Shown one piece after another: positions 8,834-18,224 of a DNA stretch of 64,000 nt (position 1 is its first letter; each line of letters opens with the position of its first letter). The stretch spans positions 1-64,000 of the forward strand of contig CANLOE010000023.1 in NCBI GenBank assembly GCA_947492745.1, read 5' to 3'. Under the pieces are notes generated by a model. That model was not told the origin of the DNA. It saw nothing but the letters and a program-made list of their open reading frames with translations, and searched no databases. The stretch comes from an uncultured Cyclobacteriaceae bacterium (lineage in GTDB: Bacteria > Bacteroidota > Bacteroidia > Cytophagales > Cyclobacteriaceae). Position numbers and translations under genes: made by a program.

Positions 8834-10249
8834 TTATACGGCTTTTGTAAGTCCTATTTTCTTTGCTTCTCTCAGCATAAAAGCAAAAGCTTCGCTATAA
8901 TCGTTATGAATACGTCCTTCCAATATGGCTTCCTTGATCGCTTCCTTTAAATCACCTACTGTCTTGCTGGGAGGAATACCAAAGGTCTCCATAATGGCTT
9001 CTCCACTAATGGGGGGTTGGAAGTTACGGATACTGTCCTTCTCTTCTACCTGCTTCATTTTTAGCTCTACCTTGTCGAAATTCCTCAGGTATTTTTTGAC
9101 CCTCTCATGATTTTTTGAGGTGATATCCGCACGGCAAAGAGCCATCAAGTCATCGATATCATTTCCCGCTTCGAAGAGAAGACGTCTTATGGCCGTGTCG
9201 GTGATATTATCCTTTACAAGAGCAATGGGCCTCAAGTGCAGCTTGACCAATTTTTTGACAAAATGCATCCGTTCATCCATGGGGAGTTTTAGCTTACGGA
9301 ATATCCCGGGCACCATCCTTGCGCCTTTATCTTCGTGGCCGTGAAAGGTCCACCCTGCTTTTTTATGAAATCGCTTTGTTGGCGGTTTGGCTATATCATG
9401 CAAGATGGCTGCCCAGCGCAGCCAGAGGTTATCGCTGACCTCCGAAACATTGTCCAACACTTTGAGGGTATGGTAAAAATTATCCTTATGCGTCTGTCCA
9501 TTGACCGTTTCCACGCCATGAAGGGCTACCATTTCAGGAAAAATAATCGTCAATAGACCACTATGGAACAATAGATTGAATCCATAGGACGGCACTTTCG
9601 ACTGTACAATCTTATTCAGCTCATCGGTAATCCTCTCCTGTGATACTATACCCAAGCGTTCTTTGTTCTCTAAGATAGCATCGAATGTATCTGGGGCGAT
9701 ATCAAAGCCCAGTTGTGATGCAAAGCGTATAGCCCGCATCATCCGTAATGGGTCATCCGAAAAAGTGACCTTGGGGTCCAGCGGTGTACGAATGATTTTC
9801 CTTTTCAGGTCTTTAACTCCATCAAAAGGATCAACGAGTTCTCCATAATCAGTGGCATTGAGGCTGATGCCCATGGCATTGATACTAAAATCGCGGCGGT
9901 TCTGGTCATCTTCCAATGTTCCATCCTCCACGATAGGTTTTCTGGAACCGCGACGATAAGATTCCCTGCGCGCACCGACAAATTCCAATTCCCAGTCCTT
10001 GTACTTTACCATGGCTGTTCCGAAATTCTTGAAATAAGAAGCTTTCGCCCCATTTCCAAGGGCTTTACAGACCGCTTGGGCCAAGGCAATACCACTGCCA
10101 AGACAAACGAAATCAATATCCTTCGACTTCCTCTCTAAAAGCAAATCTCGGACATAACCCCCTATGACATAAGTCTCCAAACCTATCTCTTCCGCAGTTT
10201 CCCTGATTACAGGAAAAACACTATCCTTAAGTTTATCTGAAAAATTCAT
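8834..10249 (-). CDS. cca: CCA tRNA nucleotidyltransferase with HD domain
   Basis: Adds or repairs the 3' CCA end of tRNAs using CTP and ATP. From the chosen ATG (10249) the protein has 471 residues. The class II nucleotidyltransferase head has YVIGGYVRDLLL and the catalytic pair KDIDFV, then the RRDFSINAMG motif and the DPLRMMRAIRFASQLGF template helix. An HD domain follows (AAILHDIAKPPTKRF, then FHGHEDKGARM), usual in Bacteroidota and Gram-negative versions. An in-frame TTG at 10306 would add 19 residues, but that stretch encodes a terminator-like hairpin and has no family resemblance, so I place the start at the ATG. Transcribed divergently from pyrG. Confidence 0.93.
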   Translation of the reverse strand: MNFSDKLKDSVFPVIRETAEEIGLETYVIGGYVRDLLLERKSKDIDFVCLGSGIALAQAVCKALGNGAKASYFKNFGTAMVKYKDWELEFVGARRESYRRGSRKPIVEDGTLEDDQNRRDFSINAMGISLNATDYGELVDPFDGVKDLKRKIIRTPLDPKVTFSDDPLRMMRAIRFASQLGFDIAPDTFDAILENKERLGIVSQERITDELNKIVQSKVPSYGFNLLFHSGLLTIIFPEMVALHGVETVNGQTHKDNFYHTLKVLDNVSEVSDNLWLRWAAILHDIAKPPTKRFHKKAGWTFHGHEDKGARMVPGIFRKLKLPMDERMHFVKKLVKLHLRPIALVKDNITDTAIRRLLFEAGNDIDDLMALCRADITSKNHERVKKYLRNFDKVELKMKQVEEKDSIRNFQPPISGEAIMETFGIPPSKTVGDLKEAIKEAILEGRIHNDYSEAFAFMLREAKKIGLTKAV

Positions 10250-10253
10250 TAAT

Positions 10254-10293
10254 AAAAAAGCCCCCATCCCGATGTTATGAGATGAAGGACTTC
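10254..10293 (-). terminator. Terminator-like hairpin in the cca leader
   Basis: Read on the minus strand: AGTCCTTCATCTC, loop ATAACATC, GGGATGGGGGCT, then TTTTTT, ending 4 bp before the cca ATG. About 12 pairs form with one bulged T. No minus-strand gene lies upstream for it to terminate, so it may be an attenuator of cca. On the plus strand it also ends in a T-run. Confidence 0.55.
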
Positions 10294-10306
10294 GTTTTTT
10301 TGACAA

Positions 10307-10542
10307 ATCTAATGTTAATTGTCTTGGTCACAAAATAAATTCGCTATGTGATTTACTCTTTCGTCTATTCTACAATTGTTCCTATCAGGTAAAAGCGAGT
10401 CAGAATTAGAGACTGCTCTTTATTGTACCTTATATGTTGACGTAACATATATTGATTTCCAACAATCATATGGGATCCGCATGAATGTCATCCATCTTAA
10501 ACTTTAGTCTTTTTCATCATGCTTCTTTTAGCGAATGATTTT
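10307..10542. other. Intergenic, no gene seen
   Basis: AT-rich region upstream of cca. No ORF or clear promoter motif identified. Confidence 0.4.
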
Positions 10543-10713
10543 AACCCAAAATGATCGATAGCCTTCCTATTGCGAGCATAAATCACTTCAAAATCAGCGG
10601 TTTTACGCTGCGCAGGCTCGTCACCTTAGTGATACAAAAGCTTCCTCACCTAAACCGTTGATTTTATTGCAATTATGCCCTCATCACGAAATCCTATTGA
10701 TCAATTTGGGTTT
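10543..10713 (+). repeat. Family B palindromic repeat, copy B1
   Basis: Ends AACCCAAAATGATCGATAG and CTATTGATCAATTTGGGTT are inverted. The subterminal arms (GAGCATAAATCACTTCAAA... and ...TTGCAATTATGCCCTC) also pair, as do AAAATCAGCGGTTTTACG and CCTAAACCGTTGATTTT. Joined directly to a family C copy at 10714. Confidence 0.85.
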
Positions 10714-10833
10714 AACCCGTATTATGCGTTGGAACTTCGTAACGAGGGTTTACATATCCAATAAAACTTAGTGCAACGACCGGTTTGCAGATAGTTAGAT
10801 CAGCAGTAGATTTTTCAATGCATGATCCAGGTT
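10714..10833 (+). repeat. Family C repeat lacking its centre, copy C1
   Basis: Starts AACCCGTATTATGCGTTGG and ends CAATGCATGATCCAGGTT. Compared with the copies at 26.5 and 41.0 kb, about 50 bp around the central stem-loop are missing, the sort of loss expected when a hairpin is skipped in replication. Confidence 0.8.
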
Positions 10834-11193
10834 TAAGGAAACTTCCACATATAGTGTTGCTATTTTTGCCAATGGCTCACGAGGCAGTATAGCAGCCAAA
10901 GTAGTCTTCTAGAAAGGTTTTTTCATGTACATGTCCTTAAAGAAAAACACGTAGTATAATCATGAAAGAATTAAGTGGGAAAAGGGACAAAAGAAAAGTC
11001 TTAAATCCATTGGAGGTTTTCCACACTGTACAAAGGTTCTCTACTGAAAAATCACTTTGCTCTATACCCATAGAGTTTCGAGCAAATCGCTCTAGCTCAC
11101 AATTGAGTTATCCCTTCTATTTTTATTGCAACCGCAACGTTATATTTTTTTCTTTTTTTGAAGAAAATTAAGAACTCTTGTCAGAATAACAAC
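10834..11193. other. Intergenic upstream of pyrG, no gene seen
   Basis: A 69-codon open frame at 10962-11171 has unlikely composition and no resemblance to any family. Otherwise AT-rich leader DNA. Confidence 0.45.
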
Positions 11194-11201
11194 TACCTTT
11201 G
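11194..11201 (+). promoter_or_regulatory. Putative -7 box for pyrG
   Basis: TACCTTTG matches TAnnTTTG and lies 38 bp before the pyrG start. A TTG 13 bp upstream is too close to be a standard -33 element, so only the -7 box is claimed. Confidence 0.4.
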
Positions 11202-11238
11202 TACCCCATAAGTTTAAAAACACTCTCATTACCAACTT

Positions 11239-12885
11239 ATGGCATCAGCTAAGTATATTTTTGTAACAGGCGGCGTTACCTCGTCTTTAGGAAAAGGTAT
11301 CATATCATCATCATTGGGCAAATTGTTACAGGCAAGAGGCTATTCTGTCACCATACAGAAGCTGGACCCTTACCTTAATATAGACCCTGGCACACTCAAT
11401 CCTTATGAGCATGGTGAGTGCTATGTTACCGACGATGGAGCGGAGACCGATCTGGACCTGGGACATTATGAACGGTTTCTGAACCGCCCTACCTCACAGA
11501 GCAATAATGTCACAACGGGAAAGATCTATAATAATGTAATCACAAAGGAGCGCAAAGGAGAATACTTGGGTAAAACGGTGCAAGTAGTACCTCATATCAC
11601 CGACGAAATCAAACGTAACATCTATCTTTTGGGAGAGTCGGGGAATTTTGATTTTGTCATCACGGAAATCGGTGGTTGTGTAGGTGACATCGAGGCACTG
11701 CCCTTTATAGAAGCCGTAAGGCAGGTACGATGGGATGTTGGCAGCAATAACTTTCTAGTTATTCATCTGACACTTATCCCCTACCTCAGTGCCGCCAAAG
11801 AACTGAAGACAAAACCTACGCAGCACTCGGTAAAGCAGTTACTGGAAGCAGGTATACAGCCCGACATCCTAGTATGCCGTTCGGAAAAAAGCCTGCCCAA
11901 TGAAATCCGCAAAAAACTGGCGCTGTTCTGTAATGTACATATCAATTCTGTAATAGAAGCCATGGATGCCGATACTATCTATGACGTGCCGTTGTTGATG
12001 AAAAAGGAGAAGTTGGATGAAAGGGTCCTATCGAAGTTAAAGATGCCCAACCGTACGGAACCGAATCTGGATCAGTGGAAAGCTTTCTTGGGAAAATTGA
12101 AAAACCCGACCAATGAAATCAACGTTGCTCTAGTAGGTAAGTATGTGGAACTGCCCGATGCCTACAAATCCATAGCCGAAGCCTTTATCCATGCCGGCAC
12201 GCACAATGAATGCAAGGTGCACTTGCATTGGATTTCCTCAGAGGAAGTTCATAGCGATAACTGTGCGCATATCCTGGGAGACATGAACGGGATTTTGGTT
12301 GCTCCCGGTTTTGGTGAGCGCGGTATCGATGGCAAAATAGAAGCTGTAAAGTATGCCCGTGAAAACGAAACTCCTTTTTTCGGTATCTGCTTGGGGATGC
12401 AATGTGCCGTCATCGAATTTGCCCGAAACGTATTGGAGCTGGAAGATGCCTGTTCTTCGGAATTCGATGAAGAAAAAGAAAGTAAGAACCCCGTTATCGG
12501 GCTAATGGAAGATCAAAAGAAAGTAACGGAGATGGGTGGGACCATGCGTCTGGGAGCCTATCCCTGTAAAGCAAAGAAAGGTTCTAAAATACACAATATC
12601 TATGGTAGTGTCAATATTTCGGAAAGGCATCGTCATCGTTATGAATTCAATAATGATTACCTAAAAGAAATAGAGGCCGCGGGTATGATCGCCTCTGGGA
12701 AAAATCCTGAAAACGAACTTGTAGAGGTTGTCGAGCTGAAGAACCACCCTTGGTTCATAGGGACACAGTACCATCCCGAACTAAAAAGTACCGTACTGAA
12801 CCCTCACCCCCTTTTCGTACACTTTGTAAGGGCAGCCATGGAGCACAAAAGAAATAAATATAATAGTAAAATAAGCAACAAATAA
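11239..12885 (+). CDS. pyrG: CTP synthase
   Basis: Makes CTP from UTP, ATP and glutamine, the last step of pyrimidine nucleotide synthesis. 548 residues, normal length. The amidoligase domain starts [16 protein letters not shown] (P-loop) and has the [17 protein letters not shown] and GHYERF motifs. The class I glutamine amidotransferase domain follows from about 290, with nucleophile C384 in GICLGMQ and H512/E514 in QYHPE. It is followed by yidC 75 bp later with no terminator between, so the two are probably co-transcribed. Confidence 0.98.
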   Translation: MASAKYIFVTGGVTSSLGKGIISSSLGKLLQARGYSVTIQKLDPYLNIDPGTLNPYEHGECYVTDDGAETDLDLGHYERFLNRPTSQSNNVTTGKIYNNVITKERKGEYLGKTVQVVPHITDEIKRNIYLLGESGNFDFVITEIGGCVGDIEALPFIEAVRQVRWDVGSNNFLVIHLTLIPYLSAAKELKTKPTQHSVKQLLEAGIQPDILVCRSEKSLPNEIRKKLALFCNVHINSVIEAMDADTIYDVPLLMKKEKLDERVLSKLKMPNRTEPNLDQWKAFLGKLKNPTNEINVALVGKYVELPDAYKSIAEAFIHAGTHNECKVHLHWISSEEVHSDNCAHILGDMNGILVAPGFGERGIDGKIEAVKYARENETPFFGICLGMQCAVIEFARNVLELEDACSSEFDEEKESKNPVIGLMEDQKKVTEMGGTMRLGAYPCKAKKGSKIHNIYGSVNISERHRHRYEFNNDYLKEIEAAGMIASGKNPENELVEVVELKNHPWFIGTQYHPELKSTVLNPHPLFVHFVRAAMEHKRNKYNSKISNK

Positions 12886-12960
12886 AACTTCTATCAACCT
12901 TGTCCGTCATCGGGTTATTAGCCCATGGAGCATAGATGAGGTTGTGTATACTCAATTATT

Positions 12961-14799
12961 ATGGAAAGAAACCAAGCAATAGGTTTAGTGTTGATATCGG
13001 TGTTGTTCATCGTATACTTCCAGTTTTTATCACCACAGCAGGAAGTACCCGTGGACAATGCTACTTCGACATCCTCTACCCCTTTGGACTCAACGGTCAA
13101 CAAGGGAAGTACATTTGCAAAAGCAGAGGACAGCCCAGAAGAAGTTCAGAACGATTCCATCCAACAACTCATCGCCCAGCAGCAGTACGGTTCGCTAGCA
13201 CCCGCAACACAAGGTAAAGCGCAAGAGGTCGTTTTGGAAAATGAAGACATCAAAGTAGTCTTCGATACGCAAGGCGGTAAGGTCAAAAGGGTCAGTCTCA
13301 AAGGCTATAAAACAGCTTCTCAACAGGAGCTTGTTCTGTTAAATGAAAAATCAAGTCAGTTCTCACTGCTAGGGACTTACAAAGGACAAAGTGTCGATTT
13401 CATGAATCGGTTTTTCTTTACTCCCCGGCAAAATACTCAAGGGGATACAACAATATTGACTTTTACTACCCCTACACTGGATGGCAAAGGAATATCACAG
13501 GTATACCGATTACCGAAAAAGGGATTTCAACTAAGCCATAGTTTAGACCTGTCGGGCCTGGGCAATTCACTGGAAGGCCAGCACCTGACTTTGGATTGGA
13601 TGAACAATCTACGTCTACAGGAAAGTGATATGGAAACCAGTCGCCAGAAGGCTACCATCAATTATTATCTGGAGGGAGACGGCTTCGATGGTATTTCCGA
13701 GACCAGTACAGGCACAGAGCAGGATATGCTAGAAACGCCTGTATCCTGGGTAGCCATGAAGCAGAAATTCTTTACCTCCGCCATCATTGCCAAGAACAAT
13801 TTCAGTAAGGGCGAAGTCAACAGTTATGCTCCTGACAAGTCCGACACAACGATCGTAAAGCAATTGCATACAAAACTCCTCGTCCCGACCAGTGACCTTC
13901 AGGAAGGCAAGGCCGAGTTTTCCTACTACTTTGGTCCGAACAATTATAATATACTCAAGAAAGTAACGGAAGGGCTTTCGAAGAATGTTTATTTGGGCTG
14001 GCCCCCGATCAACATGGTCAATAAGTTCGTTATTATTCCCGTATTCCATTTTCTGGAAAAATTTATCAGTAATTATGGGTTGATCATCATCATACTTGTG
14101 TTTTTCATCAAGCTATTACTTTCCCCTCTCTCCTACAAGTCCTATATCTCTATGGCCAAGATGAAGGTATTGAAGCCGGAAATCGATGCCATCAAGGAGA
14201 AACACGATGGTGATATGCAAAAAATGCAGCCCGAACAGATGGAACTGTACAAGAAAGCGGGTGTCAGCCCTATCAGTGGTTGCGTACCATTGTTATTACA
14301 GATGCCCATACTCTTTGCCATGTTCACTTTTTTCCCAAATTCCATAGAACTGAGACAGGAATCCTTTTTATGGGCACATGACCTTTCTACCTATGACAGT
14401 ATTCTGAACCTACCTTTTGAGATTCCTTTTTATGGAAGCCATGTGAGTCTTTTCACACTTTTGATGACCGCATCGACCTTATTGATGACCATGTCCAACA
14501 ATCAAGTAAGTACTGCACAAGGCCCCATGAAATCCATTTCTTATGTGATGCCCGTTGTCTTCATGTTCGTACTCAATAAGTATCCCGCAGGTCTAAGTTT
14601 TTACTATTTTGTAGCCAACTTGGTGACCTATGGTCAGCAAGCCTTGATACGGAAGTTCGTCGATGAAGGGAAACTGAGAGCCATCATCGATGAAAACAAA
14701 AAGAAAAATGCCAATAAGAAGAAATCCAAGTTTGCAGCACGTCTCGAAGAAGCAATGAAGGCGCAACAACAACAGCCTCCCAAGAAGAAGAAAAAGTAA
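12961..14799 (+). CDS. yidC: Membrane protein insertase YidC
   Basis: Inserts and folds inner-membrane proteins with or without SecYEG. 612 residues. An N-terminal membrane anchor (AIGLVLISVLFIVYFQFL) is followed by a Ser/Thr/Gln-rich linker, a large periplasmic beta domain (about 80-350), then the conserved core with its membrane helices (FISNYGLIIIILVFFIK, SGCVPLLLQMPILFAMF, MPVVFMFVLNKYPAGLSFYYF). The tail is very Lys-rich (KKKKNANKKKSK... ending PPKKKKK), as in other Bacteroidota YidC, where it helps ribosome contact. An intrinsic terminator follows. Confidence 0.97.
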   Translation: MERNQAIGLVLISVLFIVYFQFLSPQQEVPVDNATSTSSTPLDSTVNKGSTFAKAEDSPEEVQNDSIQQLIAQQQYGSLAPATQGKAQEVVLENEDIKVVFDTQGGKVKRVSLKGYKTASQQELVLLNEKSSQFSLLGTYKGQSVDFMNRFFFTPRQNTQGDTTILTFTTPTLDGKGISQVYRLPKKGFQLSHSLDLSGLGNSLEGQHLTLDWMNNLRLQESDMETSRQKATINYYLEGDGFDGISETSTGTEQDMLETPVSWVAMKQKFFTSAIIAKNNFSKGEVNSYAPDKSDTTIVKQLHTKLLVPTSDLQEGKAEFSYYFGPNNYNILKKVTEGLSKNVYLGWPPINMVNKFVIIPVFHFLEKFISNYGLIIIILVFFIKLLLSPLSYKSYISMAKMKVLKPEIDAIKEKHDGDMQKMQPEQMELYKKAGVSPISGCVPLLLQMPILFAMFTFFPNSIELRQESFLWAHDLSTYDSILNLPFEIPFYGSHVSLFTLLMTASTLLMTMSNNQVSTAQGPMKSISYVMPVVFMFVLNKYPAGLSFYYFVANLVTYGQQALIRKFVDEGKLRAIIDENKKKNANKKKSKFAARLEEAMKAQQQQPPKKKKK

Positions 14800-14816
14800 G
14801 AAAAAAATCACCTTTC

Positions 14817-14849
14817 AAAAAGCCCTGTCAGAAGCGTCAGGGCTTTTTT
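14817..14849 (+). terminator. Rho-independent terminator after yidC
   Basis: AGCCCTG-N10-CAGGGCT flanked by an A-run before and six T after; could act on both strands. Confidence 0.9.
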
Positions 14850-14926
14850 AATGGACCCATAGTACATTGCTATAAAAAGGTCGAAATAGTCTGCTTCGGT
14901 TTACTACAAATATTGAATTAAACTCC

Positions 14927-14934
14927 TATCTTTG
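14927..14934 (+). promoter_or_regulatory. Putative -7 box for the hydrolase-parA cluster
   Basis: TATCTTTG, a TAnnTTTG match, 36 bp before the next start codon and downstream of the yidC terminator. No good -33 TTTG at standard spacing was seen. Confidence 0.45.
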
Positions 14935-14969
14935 TTACCTTATTTTAATCAAGAGAAAACAAATTTGGT

Positions 14970-15650
14970 ATGCAGGTCACATTCTATGGACACGCTTGTT
15001 TCGAAGTGAAATCGATGAATCACAGTTTGTTGTTCGACCCATTCATTACCCCTAACCCACTGGCTGGAACGGTGGATGTGTCGGCTCTAAGTCCGAACTA
15101 TATATTATTATCACATGGCCATGAAGATCACGTGGCCGATGTAGTCACTATCCAAGAGCAATCAAAGGCCAAATTGATATCCAATTATGAAGTTGTCAAC
15201 TGGTTTGGCAAACAGGGTATCGAAGATGGACACCCCATGAATCACGGTGGCACCTATAATTTTGATTTTGGCCGTGTAAAAATGGTCAATGCGGTACATT
15301 CCAGTAGTATGCCCGATGGTAGTTATGGAGGAAATCCCGCAGGCTTCGTGATAGAGGTAGACCAAAAAACATTCTACTATTCAGGAGATACGGCCCTACA
15401 CATGGATATGAAACTGATCGGGGAGTCCTATGATATTGATTTTGCCCTCCTTCCCGTCGGAGACAATTTCACCATGGGAGTAGAAGATGCGCTTATAGCA
15501 TCGGATTTTGTAGGAACCGATAAAATTGTAGCCTTACACTTTGATACCTTTCCCTATATAAAAATGGACCATGCCAAAGCGAAACAGATGGCCATTGATG
15601 CGGGAAAGACACTGATTATTTTGAATATAGGAGAAAAGATAAATTTTTAG
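14970..15650 (+). CDS. Metal-dependent hydrolase, UPF0173 / UlaG-like metallo-beta-lactamase fold
   Basis: 226 residues, the typical length of the UPF0173 family. It starts MQVTFYGHACFEV and has the metal-binding HGHEDH motif (LLSHGHEDHVADV), then later Asp and His ligands (YYSGDTALHMDM, ALHFDTFPYIKMD). No signal peptide, so cytosolic. The substrate is unknown; relatives include ascorbate-6-phosphate lactonase. The parA start follows after only 6 bp, so translation is probably coupled, and the pair opens the chromosome-partition cluster. Confidence 0.88.
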   Translation: MQVTFYGHACFEVKSMNHSLLFDPFITPNPLAGTVDVSALSPNYILLSHGHEDHVADVVTIQEQSKAKLISNYEVVNWFGKQGIEDGHPMNHGGTYNFDFGRVKMVNAVHSSSMPDGSYGGNPAGFVIEVDQKTFYYSGDTALHMDMKLIGESYDIDFALLPVGDNFTMGVEDALIASDFVGTDKIVALHFDTFPYIKMDHAKAKQMAIDAGKTLIILNIGEKINF

Positions 15651-15656
15651 CAATAG

Positions 15657-16430
15657 ATGAACAAAACCATAGCGATTGCCAATCAAAAAGGAGGTGTCGG
15701 CAAAACCACCTCTGCCATTAACCTTGCGGCCAGTTTAGCCGCATTGGAGTTCAAAACACTTATCGTTGATGCTGACCCTCAAGCCAATACCACTTCGGGC
15801 TTGGGTATCAATCCTAAAGAGGTAGAGAACAGCGTCTATGAGTGTATGGTGGATGGTGTCAAGGCCGCAGATGCAATCGTAGGCACTGATATCCAGTATT
15901 TGGACGTACTGCCCTCTCATATTGATTTAGTGGGTGCCGAAGTGGAAATGGTAAATATCGAATCCAGGGAAGAAAAAATGAAAATTGCCCTTGGAGAAAT
16001 CAAAGAGCACTATGATTTCATTGTTATCGATTGTTCTCCATCACTGGGATTGATTACGATCAATGCACTCGTTGCCGCTGACTCCGTGGTCATCCCCGTA
16101 CAATGCGAATATTTCGCACTCGAAGGGTTGGGCAAATTATTGAATACAATCAAAATCATCCAGACAAGACTCAATCCGGAACTGGAGATAGAAGGTATAT
16201 TGTTGACGATGTACGATGTACGGCTTCGTCTATCCAATCAGGTGGTGGAAGAGGTCAATACCCACTTCAACAAAATAGTGTTCAAGACCATTATCCCGAG
16301 GAATATCAAGCTCAGTGAATCGCCCAGTTTTGGCTTACCGGCACTTATACATGATGTGGACAGCAAGGGTGCCATCAGTTATCTGAATCTGGCAAAAGAA
16401 ATACTGAGCAGAAATGGGATAGAGAAATAA
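15657..16430 (+). CDS. parA: Chromosome partitioning ATPase ParA/Soj
   Basis: Deviant-Walker ATPase that moves ParB-bound origins and also influences DnaA in relatives. 257 residues. The KGGVGKTT motif at 11-18 carries the signature lysine; DADPQANTT and [11 protein letters not shown] (Walker B) follow. Encoded with parB downstream, separated by 196 bp, an unusually wide gap for this pair. I found no parS-like TGTTTCACGTGAAACA site in the window. Confidence 0.96.
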   Translation: MNKTIAIANQKGGVGKTTSAINLAASLAALEFKTLIVDADPQANTTSGLGINPKEVENSVYECMVDGVKAADAIVGTDIQYLDVLPSHIDLVGAEVEMVNIESREEKMKIALGEIKEHYDFIVIDCSPSLGLITINALVAADSVVIPVQCEYFALEGLGKLLNTIKIIQTRLNPELEIEGILLTMYDVRLRLSNQVVEEVNTHFNKIVFKTIIPRNIKLSESPSFGLPALIHDVDSKGAISYLNLAKEILSRNGIEK

Positions 16431-16626
16431 AGGAGCAGCAAGATAGACAGCACTATAGGAAAAGAGGGCTTACTGCCTTTCCAAAACAGGGATACGTTAT
16501 CACGACAATGGCATGGCCTTAGTTTGTCGTTTATAATAGTAAAACCTAGTATTGCAGCGAAAGACCCTGAACCTATAGTAATAGGATTATCATCCATGCT
16601 GTGCGAATGACAAGAATATATATACT

Positions 16627-17556
16627 ATGAGCGCAAGTAAGAATACGAAAAAGAGAAGTGCATTGGGAAGGGGTCTTGGTGCGCTATTAGAAGATTCATC
16701 TTCCAACGAATCCCAAAAAAGAACGGGAAATACCCTACCTTCTCAGGAAAGTGCTAATCCGAATAATTCCATCAATGAAGTTCCTCTGACCGCCATTGAA
16801 GTCAACCCTTTCCAGCCAAGAACTCATTTTGATGAGGAATCTTTACAGGAACTCTCCGAATCCATCAAAGTTCAGGGTATCATACAACCCATTACCGTTA
16901 GAAGACTAGGTAAGGACAAATACCAACTGATATCGGGCGAAAGGCGCTATCAAGCTTCCAAACGAGCTGGTCTTGAGTCCATACCCGCTTATATCAGAAC
17001 CGCAGACGATCAGCAGATGCTGGAGATGGCGCTGATCGAGAACATCCAAAGAGAAAACCTCAATGCTATCGAAGTCGCCCTGAGTTACCAAAGGCTACTT
17101 TCAGAATGCGACCTAAAGCAAGAGGAACTGGGCGATCGGGTAGGAAAAAAGAGAGCTACCGTGAACAATTACCTGCGGTTGCTCAAATTACCGCCCGATG
17201 TACAAGTGGCCCTCCGCGACAATAAAATCTCTATGGGGCATGCGCGCGCTATCGTTAATGTTGAGAATATCGAACTCCAGCTGGATATCCTAAAAAAGAC
17301 CATAGAACAAGACCTCTCTGTAAGGAAAGTAGAGGCTCTGGTCAGGAGCCTATCCGAAAAAGTCGTCAAAGAAGAGGCCGAGACCGAAAGAAAGAATCCT
17401 TTTGGCAGGGAAATTGTGCAATTACAATCTCGTTTGACTTCACATTTTGGCACGAAGGTAATGGTCAAAAGTAATGACAAAAACAAAGGAGAAATCAAGA
17501 TACCTTTTGTTTCTACCGATGACCTGAACAGGATACTGGAGATATTGGATATGTAA
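16627..17556 (+). CDS. parB: Chromosome partitioning protein ParB
   Basis: CTP-dependent DNA clamp that loads at parS and recruits ParA. 309 residues. The Ser/Asn-rich N-terminus includes the ParA-stimulating SALGRGLGALL. The ParB/Srx nuclease-like fold has NPFQPRTHFDEESLQEL, then SGERRYQASKRAG and the clamp motif ALIENIQRENLNAIE. A helix-turn-helix (LGDRVGKKRATVNNYLRLL) precedes the dimerisation tail. The stop codon overlaps the ATG of the DUF5683 gene (TAATG). Confidence 0.96.
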   Translation: MSASKNTKKRSALGRGLGALLEDSSSNESQKRTGNTLPSQESANPNNSINEVPLTAIEVNPFQPRTHFDEESLQELSESIKVQGIIQPITVRRLGKDKYQLISGERRYQASKRAGLESIPAYIRTADDQQMLEMALIENIQRENLNAIEVALSYQRLLSECDLKQEELGDRVGKKRATVNNYLRLLKLPPDVQVALRDNKISMGHARAIVNVENIELQLDILKKTIEQDLSVRKVEALVRSLSEKVVKEEAETERKNPFGREIVQLQSRLTSHFGTKVMVKSNDKNKGEIKIPFVSTDDLNRILEILDM

Positions 17557-18224
17557 TGAGCAGATTTCGTTTTTTCATCAGTGTAGCTTTTCTGTTTTCG
17601 ATGCTGATTCTTGGCACTTTATCCGCGTTCGCACAAGAACCGAACAATGCTCCTGCAAAAGATTCCATTGTATTTGACACGGACAGTGCCAAAGAGGCTC
17701 CTATCATCAGTTCTGAATCGGGTGAAATCAAAGAGATAAAATCAAAAGCCAAAGAATACGTCCCCAGAAGAGCGGGTCTATATTCAGCCGTTTTCCCAGG
17801 TCTGGGACAGGCCTACAATAAGAAATACTGGAAGTTACCCATCGTATATGGAGGCCTGGTTACCTTCGGATTGGTCATCGACTTTTGGAACGACCGACAC
17901 AATCGATTCAGAAACGCTCTGTTCACCGATATCATTGGGCAGGAGCTACCGCAGGCTACAGTAAACCTGCGCAATGGGTCCAGCATCATCTTTGATGAAG
18001 CACGGCTAAGGACATTGGTCGACCAAAGTAGAAGAGAACGTGACTTTTATATCATATTGACAGGTGTGTTCTACCTTCTCAATGTAGCTGATGCACATAT
18101 TGATGCCCATCTAAAGGAATTTGAACTGAATGAAGACCTTAAAGTACGTATTGAACCACGACTCGCCTCTGACCCTTGGGGACATGCTTTTGCAGGGCTT
18201 TCTTTAAAACTAAAATTTTACTAA
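17556..18224 (+). CDS. DUF5683 membrane protein
   Basis: 222 residues. A hydrophobic N-terminal signal or anchor (FFISVAFLFSMLILGTLSAFA) is followed by an acidic linker. The conserved domain runs from about 70 (RRAGLYSAVFPGLGQAYNKKYWKLP) with two further hydrophobic segments (VYGGLVTFGLVIDFW and YIILTGVFYLLNVADA). The function is unknown in the family; it is nearly always encoded between parB and dapB or lepB in Bacteroidota. The start overlaps the parB stop and its own stop overlaps the dapB start, each by one base. Confidence 0.85.
   Translation: MSRFRFFISVAFLFSMLILGTLSAFAQEPNNAPAKDSIVFDTDSAKEAPIISSESGEIKEIKSKAKEYVPRRAGLYSAVFPGLGQAYNKKYWKLPIVYGGLVTFGLVIDFWNDRHNRFRNALFTDIIGQELPQATVNLRNGSSIIFDEARLRTLVDQSRRERDFYIILTGVFYLLNVADAHIDAHLKEFELNEDLKVRIEPRLASDPWGHAFAGLSLKLKFY

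Noticed and set aside
10962-11171. 69-codon open frame before pyrG
   Set aside because: Ends in an unlikely low-complexity tail in AT-rich leader DNA; no sign of selection.
15657-17556. parS centromere near parAB
   Set aside because: No TGTTTCACGTGAAACA-like palindrome found here; the closest is a half-site (TGTTTCACG) near 28000, which is not convincing.
18176-18224. N-terminal extension of dapB
   Set aside because: It overlaps the 3' end of the DUF5683 gene in another frame; the family starts at MKLLLLGYG, at 18224.
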